Shown here: piece after piece, positions 7,323 to 14,385 of the stretch
Position numbering within the stretch: position 1 is the stretch's first letter
Layout of the letters: each line of letters opens with the position of its first letter
NCBI GenBank assembly: GCA_041741415.1
Contig: JBGSKC010000021.1
Location: forward strand, 186,001-250,000
Source of the DNA: JANQTF01 sp041741415
GTDB taxonomy: Bacteria; Bacteroidota; Bacteroidia; J057
Length of the DNA stretch: 64,000 bases
Direction: 5' to 3'
The notes under the pieces: generated by a model
Told to the model about the DNA's origin: nothing
What the model saw: the letters and a program-made list of their open reading frames with translations, nothing else
The model's database searches: none
Translations under genes and position numbers: made by a program

Positions 7323-7374
7323 AGCACCTGAGGTGCGTCATGTCAATAGCGACGGGCTTGTCCTTTTTGATGGA

Positions 7375-7404
7375 CCCTTCAGCGGCCTTGAGGCCGCTGA
7401 AGGG
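7375..7404. repeat. Perfect 13-bp hairpin in non-coding DNA
   Basis: CCCTTCAGCGGCC (7375-7387), a TTGA loop and GGCCGCTGAAGGG (7392-7404) form a perfect hairpin. It is preceded by the palindrome GCACCTGAGGTGC at 7324-7336. No T-run follows on either strand within a few bases, so I treat it as a repeat-type palindrome and not a terminator. Confidence 0.6.
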
Positions 7405-7517
7405 TGAAAAAGAAAATTTCCGCCTTATGCTATTAACATAACGCCCCCCGCTGGGGCTGGGAGGAAAAGCCGCTTTATCCTGAATCTCAGTGCCAATCAG
7501 GGCTGTTGCAGCAGACC

Positions 7518-7745
7518 CATGACCACAGCATCCTCCTTTGGCGACGCCTTCCGCTGTCATGGTGAGCAGGCTGCTTCAGCCGTCGCCGAACCATGACAAC
7601 AGCGTCCTCCTTTGGCGACAGCCTCCAGACCTGCTCAGGATGACGCGCAGCAGGCGACGCCTCCCACTGTCATGGTGAGCAGGGCCTCCAGGCCCGTCGC
7701 CGAACCATGACAACACAGCGCCTTCCTTCGGCGACGGCCTGAACG
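7518..7745. repeat. Tandem intergenic palindromic repeat, 113-base period
   Basis: Two full copies and flanking partial copies of a unit. In each full copy GTCATGGT(GAGCAGG) opens and (GTCGCCGA)ACCATGAC closes a hairpin, at 7556-7597 and 7669-7711. The copies are separated by CAACA..GCGnCnTCCTTTGGCGACG spacers. The ends are inverted, as in REP-type dispersed palindromes. No transposase or RAYT gene lies nearby. Short open frames across it are by-products of the repeat. Confidence 0.7.
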
Positions 7746-7895
7746 ATTGCCCCGCTGCGAGACGGTGAGAAGCGGGAGGCGGGACAGGAATCAATTGATT
7801 TCTCCAGTCTCGCCTCCCAACATCTCATGTCTCAAAATCTAACCTCCGCCTCCCCTATGTCATCTCTGTCCCCACTTCCATCACTGTCATCTCTC

Positions 7896-8393
7896 CTAAA
7901 ACGCCCATCCGGCACCCAGACCCAGGCCCGTGGTGCCCACATGCGCCCGCCAGACAAAGCCGCCCTGAGGGCGCTGGTAGCGGTAGCCGAGATTGACAAG
8001 GGGGTATGGAATACCGGGCGAAAGACCATATCCCAACTCCCAAACTGAAATAAAAAGTCCCATGTCTAGCAGGAGTTGGTGATTTCTTTTTCCTAATAGC
8101 CCGGTAGCAACGACTTCCGTTCCGATCACTCCTTGAAAAAGTATCCCAACCCCTCCTCTGGCACGTACTGAAAAGGCGTTTGTCCTGTTTGTCCAAACCT
8201 TTCGATCATAGCTCAGAGGAGAATAAATACCCAGGAGCAGCTGCGATATTTGACCATCTGCATAAATCCACCCCGACCAGCCAATTGTGATGCTGTTTTT
8301 GGCAGTGGCGCTGCCCTCAGGGGGCGGAGGAGCCTGTGCCAGAGACCTGAAGGTCAAAAAAGCAAACAAGAGGAAGAATAGGTGCCTTTTCAT
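7896..8393 (-). CDS. Exported hypothetical protein, probable small outer-membrane barrel
   Basis: A 165-residue protein with a signal peptide (MKRHLFFLLFAFLTFRSLAQ). It then shows alternating hydrophobic strands, rich in Gly and aromatic residues, and ends with strand pairs (LGYRYQRPQGGFVWRAHVG, then GLGLGAGWAF). An aromatic final residue and this strand pattern suggest an outer-membrane beta-barrel. I recognise no named family. ATG 8393 is preferred to a TTG two codons earlier. A shortened copy of its last codons recurs at 8602-8648, behind the next gene. Confidence 0.6.
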   Translation of the reverse strand: MKRHLFFLLFAFLTFRSLAQAPPPPEGSATAKNSITIGWSGWIYADGQISQLLLGIYSPLSYDRKVWTNRTNAFSVRARGGVGILFQGVIGTEVVATGLLGKRNHQLLLDMGLFISVWELGYGLSPGIPYPLVNLGYRYQRPQGGFVWRAHVGTTGLGLGAGWAF

Positions 8394-8549
8394 CGTCAAA
8401 TAAGTGAAGAGTTCTGAGCAGAGAGAAAGGGATTCAGTTCTCAGTTTTGTGGGTCGAAAATGACCTGTTCAATGGTCGTTGTTGACTGGCCGCCACTGCC
8501 TTGTACAGTGAGTTTGAGCCGAAATCCAGGTATGCCCCAACCCGAAACA

Positions 8550-8657
8550 ACGCCTCCCCTCTGCCATCTCTGCCCCCTCTGCCATCACTGTCATCTCTCC
8601 TAAAACGCCCATCCCATGGTGCCCACATGCACCCGCCAGACCAAATCCGCTTGGTCA
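8550..8657 (-). pseudogene. Remnant copy of the 3' end of the gene at 7896 plus its downstream repeat
   Basis: Read on the minus strand, 8602-8648 gives VWRVHVGTMGWAF and a stop. This corresponds to the end of the 7896 gene with an internal deletion of about five residues (that gene has VWRAHVGTT..GAGWAF). The bases beyond it (8550-8601) repeat the GATGACAGTGATGG-type stretch found after the 7896 gene (7856-7895). No start or upstream coding sequence survives. It directly follows the stop of the gene at 8658. Confidence 0.6.
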
Positions 8658-9197
8658 TCACTCATACTCCTCCAAATTATACCCATGCGGCTCAAGGTAG
8701 CGCACCGTGGGCAGTTTGCGCAGGCGGGCAATGGCTTCATAGTCGGCGAGTTTGAGATACATCACGGGCAACAGTTTCTGTTCCTTCCAGATGACGTTCT
8801 CTTCCACAAAAACGCTGTCGGGGTGCAGCCGCCTGAGCTCGCGCATCAGAAACTCAATGGTATAGGCGCGGGCATACTGCCATTCGTAGCTCTTCAGGTC
8901 GAGGGTGGCATAGTCGATTTCGGTGACTCCCTCGGGCTTGTAGCCGAGTACCATGGTGCTGTCGCCCGCCACGGTGGCACTCCAGAGCACATAATCGTCC
9001 ACAAGGCCCCACTCAAAGTCAAAGCCCCGGTTCAGAAGGTTTTTCACGTAGTCAAACACCTCCTTGCCGCTCATGGGCAGGCTGTCTGTGGGCGGGTCGA
9101 TGGCAATGTCGGGAAAGACAACATCCTGCGGCAGCACAAAACCAGTATCGGCAGGCTTCGGCTCAACCGGCTCAGGCGCGTTGTCACAGCCGGTCAT
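8658..9197 (-). CDS. Putative lipoprotein with a disrupted signal peptide
   Basis: A 179-residue reading frame from ATG 9197 to the TGA at 8658-8660. It starts directly at a lipobox-like MTGCDN, which is not a working signal peptide. In the same frame upstream the codons give KILSFFLLLLMTGC, an ideal lipoprotein signal, but an in-frame stop precedes them. An ATG at 9231 is one base out of frame. The mature protein is acidic at first and then has a conserved-looking core (KEVFDYVKNLLNRGFDFEWG). I recognise no family. Either one A is missing from the run at 9224-9228 (real mutation or sequencing error), or a rare start codon is used. Confidence 0.6.
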   Translation of the reverse strand: MTGCDNAPEPVEPKPADTGFVLPQDVVFPDIAIDPPTDSLPMSGKEVFDYVKNLLNRGFDFEWGLVDDYVLWSATVAGDSTMVLGYKPEGVTEIDYATLDLKSYEWQYARAYTIEFLMRELRRLHPDSVFVEENVIWKEQKLLPVMYLKLADYEAIARLRKLPTVRYLEPHGYNLEEYE

Positions 9198-9231
9198 CAA
9201 CAGAAGAAGAAAGAAAGAAAGAATTTTTCAT
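9198..9231 (-). other. Out-of-frame signal-peptide segment of the 8658 lipoprotein
   Basis: On the minus strand an ATG at 9231 is followed by AAAAATTC. Adding one A to this run would join the ATG to KILSFFLLLLMTGC and restore a normal lipoprotein signal. As written, the ATG frame is a short dead end. Confidence 0.6.
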
Positions 9232-9791
9232 TGTCGTGAAAATAAAAGAATGATACCATCTACAATCAACAACTCTCTGTTTTGTTTCGCTATTTTTTTC
9301 ATCATATAGCCTTTTTTGCGTCTATTTATCGAGAATAGAGAACTGCTCCTGAGCATAGGTATCACATTTCCATTTCTGAACACAATCGATTTTTGAGATG
9401 TATGGCTGGAGAGGGGGAAGGCGAGAACCGGGAGCCGAGAGCCGGGACAGGAACACGCTCAAATTGAAGGGTTTTAACCCGGCCTGCCCGTCTGCGTGAA
9501 CCCCGCCTGGCGTCGCCTATTGCGAGCGAGGCGGTTTCCAACCCCTCGCTCGCAAACGGAGCCGAGAGCCGGAACGGGAAGATGGACCTACCCCCCAGGC
9601 TTCGCAGGGTGAAAACGGACCTCAGCGAGGTCCCAGCTTTGTAGCTGAAAGACACCACATAAGAATAATCCCTTGCGAACGCTGAGCGTTCGCAAGGGGA
9701 AAATTATGTAACACTCCGGCGAGCTACAGAGCTTCAACCCCGCCGGGGTCGGCTTTCATGTGTTGCCGCAGGCGGCTTCTCAACATCCACC
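9232..9791. repeat. Gene-free 560-base stretch with palindromes and GAGCC repeats
   Basis: I see no gene here. It holds two blocks of the GAGCCGAGAGCCGG repeat (9419-9451 and 9557-9580). It also holds a 12-bp inverted repeat with arms TTGCGAGCGAGG (9520-9531) and CCTCGCTCGCAA (9544-9555), and a perfect 13-bp hairpin with arms CCCTTGCGAACGC (9670-9682) and GCGTTCGCAAGGG (9686-9698). The last could act as a terminator for the gene ending at 9792, but lacks a clear T-run. Confidence 0.6.
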
Positions 9792-11270
9792 CTACTCCGC
9801 CCCGTCCGTCAGCGCCCACTTCACTGCCAGGTCTGCAACACCTTTACCAGTGGCCTGGCCATAGATGTTATCAAATTGGTAGTGAATACCGCTCACCACC
9901 CTTGACCGCCCTGCTTCCTCAGCCATCGCAATCACTTCATCTCTGCGATCGGGAAAGAGATGAGCCAGTGTAGTCGCAGCTGCCATGGAGAAAGTGGCAT
10001 GGCCAGATGTATAAGCTGGAAAATTGGGAATGCCAGTGGCCGTTTTGATTCTGGGATCCACCTGGGAAGGCCGCGGGAGGAAATACTTGTATTTGGCGTA
10101 CCAGCACACCACCCCGGCATCCATCACAGCCCGATTCATGAGCGAAAGTACCCTTGCCGCTCGAAGCTCATTGAGATTTTCAGACCGTATGTACTTCTCA
10201 GCAATTGAGTTCCAATGTCCCGGTGGGGCATAGGTCCCAGAACCATCTGCCCAAAAGTCTGCAATGCGCCAGTATTCCCTATTACCTTCGGCAGTGAATT
10301 TAGTCACCAAGGCAATATCTTCCTCGAATGCCAAAGATCCAATCGCAGGAGGAGGTGGCGGGAGTGTAGCAAATGTTTCTAGGCTATCAAACCACGGCTT
10401 CACCTCTCCAAACCTGGGCAAAACCGGCTTGCCCGGAACCGCGTCAAGGCTTTCCCATGGGGTGTAAGGAACAATGATTCCAAGCCAGGTATCTGTAGGA
10501 TCGGAGGCAATGGTCATTCGGTCCTGTGAAGCCCTGGCCAATACCCTGCCGGCGGCCGCCTTTCCAATGGTAGCACCAGCTTCCAGATCATTGCGCACGT
10601 TGGCACCCGCCCAAAGCCGGGAAAGCTGGTGGTTTTGGGCCAGGCCCTGCAAATAAGCCTCCTCCAGCGGAAACAAAGCCTTTAGCACTTCCAGCGAAGC
10701 GAGGGCAATGGCAGCGTCTTCGGAGGGATATGCTGGCAGGCCCGAGCCAGGAAACAAGGCATCAATGTCGGCGTCCAGTTCACTGGCAGCGGGGCGGTTC
10801 ACCTCAAATTTGTGGTGCCAGGTGAGCACGAGCGCATCGTACTGGGCCACGCTGAGCATGGCGTATGCCCTGGCCGCGAAGGGCGGGCTTGCCACAGGCC
10901 TCACTGGGTTGGGTGCGACTCCATGAGGAAGAGGCCGGTTGTACTTCACCACCAGGTCCCGGGCAATCTGGTTCCAGCGAAGCACCGCGCCGGAGGCCCA
11001 CCAAGTCGCTTCTTCTTCCTGTGCGGCTGTTCGGGAAAGGGTCATTCGCTCCGTTTCCAGCAATTGGGCATTGAGCCGGGCGCTTCCCACGCTGTCGGGG
11101 GCTGGCAGAAGCACATCAGCCGGGGCAATGCCCATCACGGTGCGCCAGGTGCCGCCATTGGGATCCAGGCTGGCTGGCATGCTTACCGGAAACTCCTCCA
11201 CTTCCACAGGTTGTTCTGCGCAAGCGGTGAAGAGGGCGAGGAAAAGAAATAAAATATAGGAAGGTTTCAT
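9792..11270 (-). CDS. Vanadium-dependent haloperoxidase-like (PAP2 superfamily) lipoprotein
   Basis: A 492-residue protein with a lipoprotein signal (MKPSYILFLFLALFTAC, Cys 17). The C-terminal third holds the three oxyanion-binding motifs of the PAP2/vanadium-haloperoxidase fold: KX6RP (KYKYFLPRP), an SGH box (YTSGHATFS) and SRX5HX3D (SRVVSGIHYQFD). These bind vanadate in haloperoxidases or phosphate in acid phosphatases. Without activity data, peroxidase and phosphatase cannot be told apart, though the length and helical N-terminal domain favour the haloperoxidase-like group. It follows the outer-membrane protein at 11315 by 44 bases in the same direction, suggesting an operon. Confidence 0.85.
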   Translation of the reverse strand: MKPSYILFLFLALFTACAEQPVEVEEFPVSMPASLDPNGGTWRTVMGIAPADVLLPAPDSVGSARLNAQLLETERMTLSRTAAQEEEATWWASGAVLRWNQIARDLVVKYNRPLPHGVAPNPVRPVASPPFAARAYAMLSVAQYDALVLTWHHKFEVNRPAASELDADIDALFPGSGLPAYPSEDAAIALASLEVLKALFPLEEAYLQGLAQNHQLSRLWAGANVRNDLEAGATIGKAAAGRVLARASQDRMTIASDPTDTWLGIIVPYTPWESLDAVPGKPVLPRFGEVKPWFDSLETFATLPPPPPAIGSLAFEEDIALVTKFTAEGNREYWRIADFWADGSGTYAPPGHWNSIAEKYIRSENLNELRAARVLSLMNRAVMDAGVVCWYAKYKYFLPRPSQVDPRIKTATGIPNFPAYTSGHATFSMAAATTLAHLFPDRRDEVIAMAEEAGRSRVVSGIHYQFDNIYGQATGKGVADLAVKWALTDGAE

Positions 11271-11314
11271 GAGGTCGAAAAAATGATTTGGGTGATGGGA
11301 AAGAAAAGATAAAC

Positions 11315-12220
11315 CTACAAGCCTTTCCAGCCGGGAAGGTGATAGATCAACCCTGCGCTGAAGCGGGTGGCATGGCCCACATTTCGGCCCTGGAGGGTGA
11401 AGCCTGTACCGACCACGCCGCTAAAGCGCTCCATTCCGGGAATGGGAGCAGCAACGTCAATGCCAGCCCGCACAAAATCGATCTTGTTGGTCGGAAAAGG
11501 TACACCCGGGCCCAAATCTGTGCCGGAGCGTGCTTCCCGGATGTTTAGCCAGGCATGGCCATATATCTTGGCCCCGGCATATCCCAACCTGAACAAGCCC
11601 TCATATGCATCAGGCACGAGCACTTCATAACCCCGGTCAATCACCACATTTCCCTGGCGAAGGTAGCCTCCCTGGGCCATGGCAAACACCCCGCTCTTGT
11701 GCTGGTAATGCAAAATGGCTCTGCTGTCGAGCTGGGTAGACTGGTGGCCGATGGCCACAGGAGCATCCGGCACATAAGCTGTAAGCGGCAGCCGGATCCC
11801 GCCTGCCAGCATCAGCCGGAGCAGCCCGACCTCGCCAAAGCTCCGCTCAAAGGCCAGCAGCCGCAAGGCACCGGAAAAATCCTGCAACCCTGACTGCGAG
11901 GGCCAGAACCCCTGGCTGGGAGCTGTCCAGACTTGCGGCACATTCAGGATCACATCCAGCCAGGAACTGATTCCGGCTGCCACAAAAAGGCTCGCGCTCT
12001 GCGTCCGGATGGTGCCGAGCCCGGGGTTTTCAACAGCCGTGGTGCCGGAATAATACTGGCTGTACGACTCAAAAGAATACGACAGCACGGCATCAGTCTG
12101 GCCGCGCCCTTTCATGAAGCCATCGACCAGGCCCTGGGCCGGGAGGCTCGGGCATTGCAGCAGGAACAACAATGCCAGCACGCTGGTTTTTACCAGGGTG
12201 ATTGGAAAATTTGACGACAT
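11315..12220 (-). CDS. Outer-membrane beta-barrel protein of unknown function
   Basis: A 301-residue exported protein with a signal peptide (ending SLPAQ) and many alternating strands (YSFESYSQYYSG, LRLMLAGGIRLPLTAY, ATRFSAGLIYHLPGW). It has the look of the transporter-type barrels, related to the phenol-degradation MetA group, that are common in Bacteroidota. No binding or catalytic motif is visible. It lies upstream of the haloperoxidase-like lipoprotein, and the two could act together at the cell surface. A TAGGTTTG box lies 48 bases upstream. Confidence 0.6.
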   Translation of the reverse strand: MSSNFPITLVKTSVLALLFLLQCPSLPAQGLVDGFMKGRGQTDAVLSYSFESYSQYYSGTTAVENPGLGTIRTQSASLFVAAGISSWLDVILNVPQVWTAPSQGFWPSQSGLQDFSGALRLLAFERSFGEVGLLRLMLAGGIRLPLTAYVPDAPVAIGHQSTQLDSRAILHYQHKSGVFAMAQGGYLRQGNVVIDRGYEVLVPDAYEGLFRLGYAGAKIYGHAWLNIREARSGTDLGPGVPFPTNKIDFVRAGIDVAAPIPGMERFSGVVGTGFTLQGRNVGHATRFSAGLIYHLPGWKGL

Positions 12221-12267
12221 GGGTGATCGGTTCAGGGTGAAAAAACAGAGAGGCCTCTATCTTCACA

Positions 12268-12275
12268 CAAACCTA
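12268..12275 (-). promoter_or_regulatory. Candidate -7 promoter box for the 12220-9792 operon
   Basis: On the minus strand TAGGTTTG is an exact TAnnTTTG match, 48 bases before the ATG at 12220. No convincing -33 element is seen at the usual spacing. Confidence 0.4.
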
Positions 12276-12365
12276 CTTCATCCAGGCAGTCAGGTGGGCT
12301 AATGATTGGTTATTGGTAGTTAAATGATGGTTAACTGACGATGTAAACGTTCCGCCGCCGGGTTG

Positions 12366-13325
12366 TCAGCTCCGCTTTGGCAGCCACTTCCACAGCAGGT
12401 GGCTGCCGGGCACAAAGCGGGCTACCGATTGCTGGTACTCAGCATAGCTGGGGTATTTTTTCAGGGAAATCGCCTCGCTGAAATCGCTGGAACCTTTAAA
12501 CAACAACACGAGCAGCAAAGCTCCCATGAGGCTCCAGTTGACGAGCTGCCCGGTGGCTGCCACCGAAAACAGGTAGAACACCAGCCACATGCCCTGTTCG
12601 CAGGCATAATTCGGGTGGCGGGCAAGGCCCCAGAGACCTGTGGTGCGGAAACCGCGCAGATAGTCGCCATCAAGCGGTTCTTTTGCCTGACGCCTGCGAT
12701 ATTTCTCCGCCTGAAAATCAAACTGCTGCTGGTCGGCAATGGTCTCCAGCACAAGAAGGGAGAGGAAAGCTGCTGCTGCCAGCCAGTCGACCAGGCCAAG
12801 GCCATTCCCCACATGGCCAAACACCACCAGAGCAGGCAGGCAAAACAACCAGATCAGGGCGTGCTGGTAAAAGGAAATGAACAACAAATTGAACAGCGAC
12901 CAGCGGAAAGGTTTTCCATTGAACACAGGCAGGGCCCGCAGCACCGCCCAGCGGTAGTCCTCTTCTCCTGTCCAGAACTTCCAGGAAAACCCACCCCGGC
13001 GGTTGAAATTGTAGCTCAGGCGAATGCCCCATAGCGTGACCAGTGCCGCCATGAGCAGCATCCGGTCGTCGAAGCCGCCTCTCCAGGCCATGTGCCAGGT
13101 ATAAACAATGGGGGTAAGGCCCCAGAGTTTGTCGGTTTGTGAATAATTTTTCGATAACTCGCTCACCACAAAACTTAGCGCTGCAAAGCCCAGCATCAGT
13201 AAGCCAGATTCCCGAAACAATTCCCATTGCAGGGTAGTCATTGAAGGGTCATACTGCAGGACGATCAGCGGAAAAATAACCAGTGTCACCAGCAACAGAA
13301 GCGCGGTTCGAATCAAATTGTCCAT
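12366..13325 (-). CDS. DUF1295 integral membrane protein (steroid 5-alpha-reductase-like)
   Basis: A 319-residue polytopic membrane protein. Residues near WGIRLSYNFNRRGGFSWKFW and the C-terminal SRRQ-like region LWGLARHPNYACEQGMW identify DUF1295, a family related to 3-oxo-5-alpha-steroid 4-dehydrogenase C-terminal domains and isoprenylcysteine methyltransferases. The ARHPNY box is the family's cofactor-binding signature. The substrate in bacteria is not established. It has its own divergent promoter region shared with the DUF2064 gene at 13521. Confidence 0.85.
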   Translation of the reverse strand: MDNLIRTALLLLVTLVIFPLIVLQYDPSMTTLQWELFRESGLLMLGFAALSFVVSELSKNYSQTDKLWGLTPIVYTWHMAWRGGFDDRMLLMAALVTLWGIRLSYNFNRRGGFSWKFWTGEEDYRWAVLRALPVFNGKPFRWSLFNLLFISFYQHALIWLFCLPALVVFGHVGNGLGLVDWLAAAAFLSLLVLETIADQQQFDFQAEKYRRRQAKEPLDGDYLRGFRTTGLWGLARHPNYACEQGMWLVFYLFSVAATGQLVNWSLMGALLLVLLFKGSSDFSEAISLKKYPSYAEYQQSVARFVPGSHLLWKWLPKRS

Positions 13326-13520
13326 GTCAATACCGTTGTTGTAAGGGTGAAGGATAGGTTAAGGGATCGTGAAGATATAATTTTTGAAGAATTTTTCTTT
13401 CTCCCCTTTGAGGCCGGAAGGTAAAGAGGATGCCCCCTTACCGGTGTCGCACTGCAGACAAAAAATCGAAGGAAAGCTGGCGAGCTTTCGAAGAATATGC
13501 TCACCTTGCCCTGAACACTC

Positions 13521-14225
13521 ATGAGACCGGTAGCCTCGCCCCAAACAGTCCTGATGTTGTTCTCCCTCAGCGCACGGCGCGAGGCGAGAAACAAGGACTT
13601 GTTGCCAGGAAGGCCCTATCAGGAACGGGTAGCCTTTTTCGATCAACTCATCCGGCATTCGGCCCAGCTGGCGGCTTCTTGTGGCATCGATTGGGTTTGG
13701 ATCGACGAGCGAAAACAGCAGGGCCGCAGCTTTGGCGAGCGATATGCCAATGCATTTCAGGCGCTGTTTGACCAGGGCTACACCCAAATTCTTTCCATCG
13801 GAAGCGACAGCCCCGAACTGACCGAAACGACCCTTCGGCAAGCCGTGGAGCACCTGGAACAAGGGGCCTGGGTGCTGGGACCAGCCCACGACGGCGGCTT
13901 GTACCTTGTAGGAGCGCATCGTGACCATTTCGACTTTCACCAATTCTGTTCCCTGCCCTGGACCAGCAGCTTGCTGGCCAAAGCCTTTGGCGAATGGGCC
14001 CAAAGCAGCACATACCCGGTGACCTGGCTCGCCCCGCTTGGCGACCTCGACGACAGCCTGGGCTTGCGGGCTTTTCTCCTTCGGCAGCCGCGCCATTGGC
14101 TTGCCCGCCTCGCTGCCCGAATTCTCAGGGCAAAATCTTGTTTCCCGATCATCCGGGAGCCACTGCGCCTCGTAGATGGCGCAACTTTTCCACCCCCTCT
14201 CAGGGCACCGCCAGCCTGGTCGTAA
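13521..14225 (+). CDS. DUF2064 glycosyltransferase-like protein
   Basis: A 234-residue protein of the DUF2064 nucleotide-diphospho-sugar-transferase-like family. The diagnostic segments are IGSDSPEL and LGPAHDGGLYLVGA, which form the nucleotide and metal site of the GT-A-like fold. Some relatives (TIGR04282) are annotated for arsenosugar synthesis, but nothing here supports arsenic chemistry. The N-terminus (VLMLFSLSARREARNKDLLPGR) departs from the usual KTRL motif, so activity may differ. The basic, proline-rich C-terminal tail of about 40 residues is extra. Confidence 0.75.
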   Translation: MRPVASPQTVLMLFSLSARREARNKDLLPGRPYQERVAFFDQLIRHSAQLAASCGIDWVWIDERKQQGRSFGERYANAFQALFDQGYTQILSIGSDSPELTETTLRQAVEHLEQGAWVLGPAHDGGLYLVGAHRDHFDFHQFCSLPWTSSLLAKAFGEWAQSSTYPVTWLAPLGDLDDSLGLRAFLLRQPRHWLARLAARILRAKSCFPIIREPLRLVDGATFPPPLRAPPAWS

Positions 14226-14385
14226 CCTGTACTCAACTTGCCGCCTTCGAATTCCCGGTCGTGCCAATTCTGGCAGGACAGGGTAAATTCTGAATGCGGC
14301 AACGTGTAGCCGTGACTGCTTGGGGAACTGGCGTCACGACTCTCAATTCATTTATCAGACTCCACGACCCAACTTCTTTTCCTAC

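Noticed and set aside
7518..7745. CRISPR array
   Set aside because: The repeated units are long palindromes with similar spacers and only two or three copies; no short direct repeats with unique spacers and no cas genes.
13472..13489. Short hairpin GAAAGCT/AGCTTTC upstream of the DUF2064 gene
   Set aside because: Seven-base arms without T-run or known operator pattern; may be chance.
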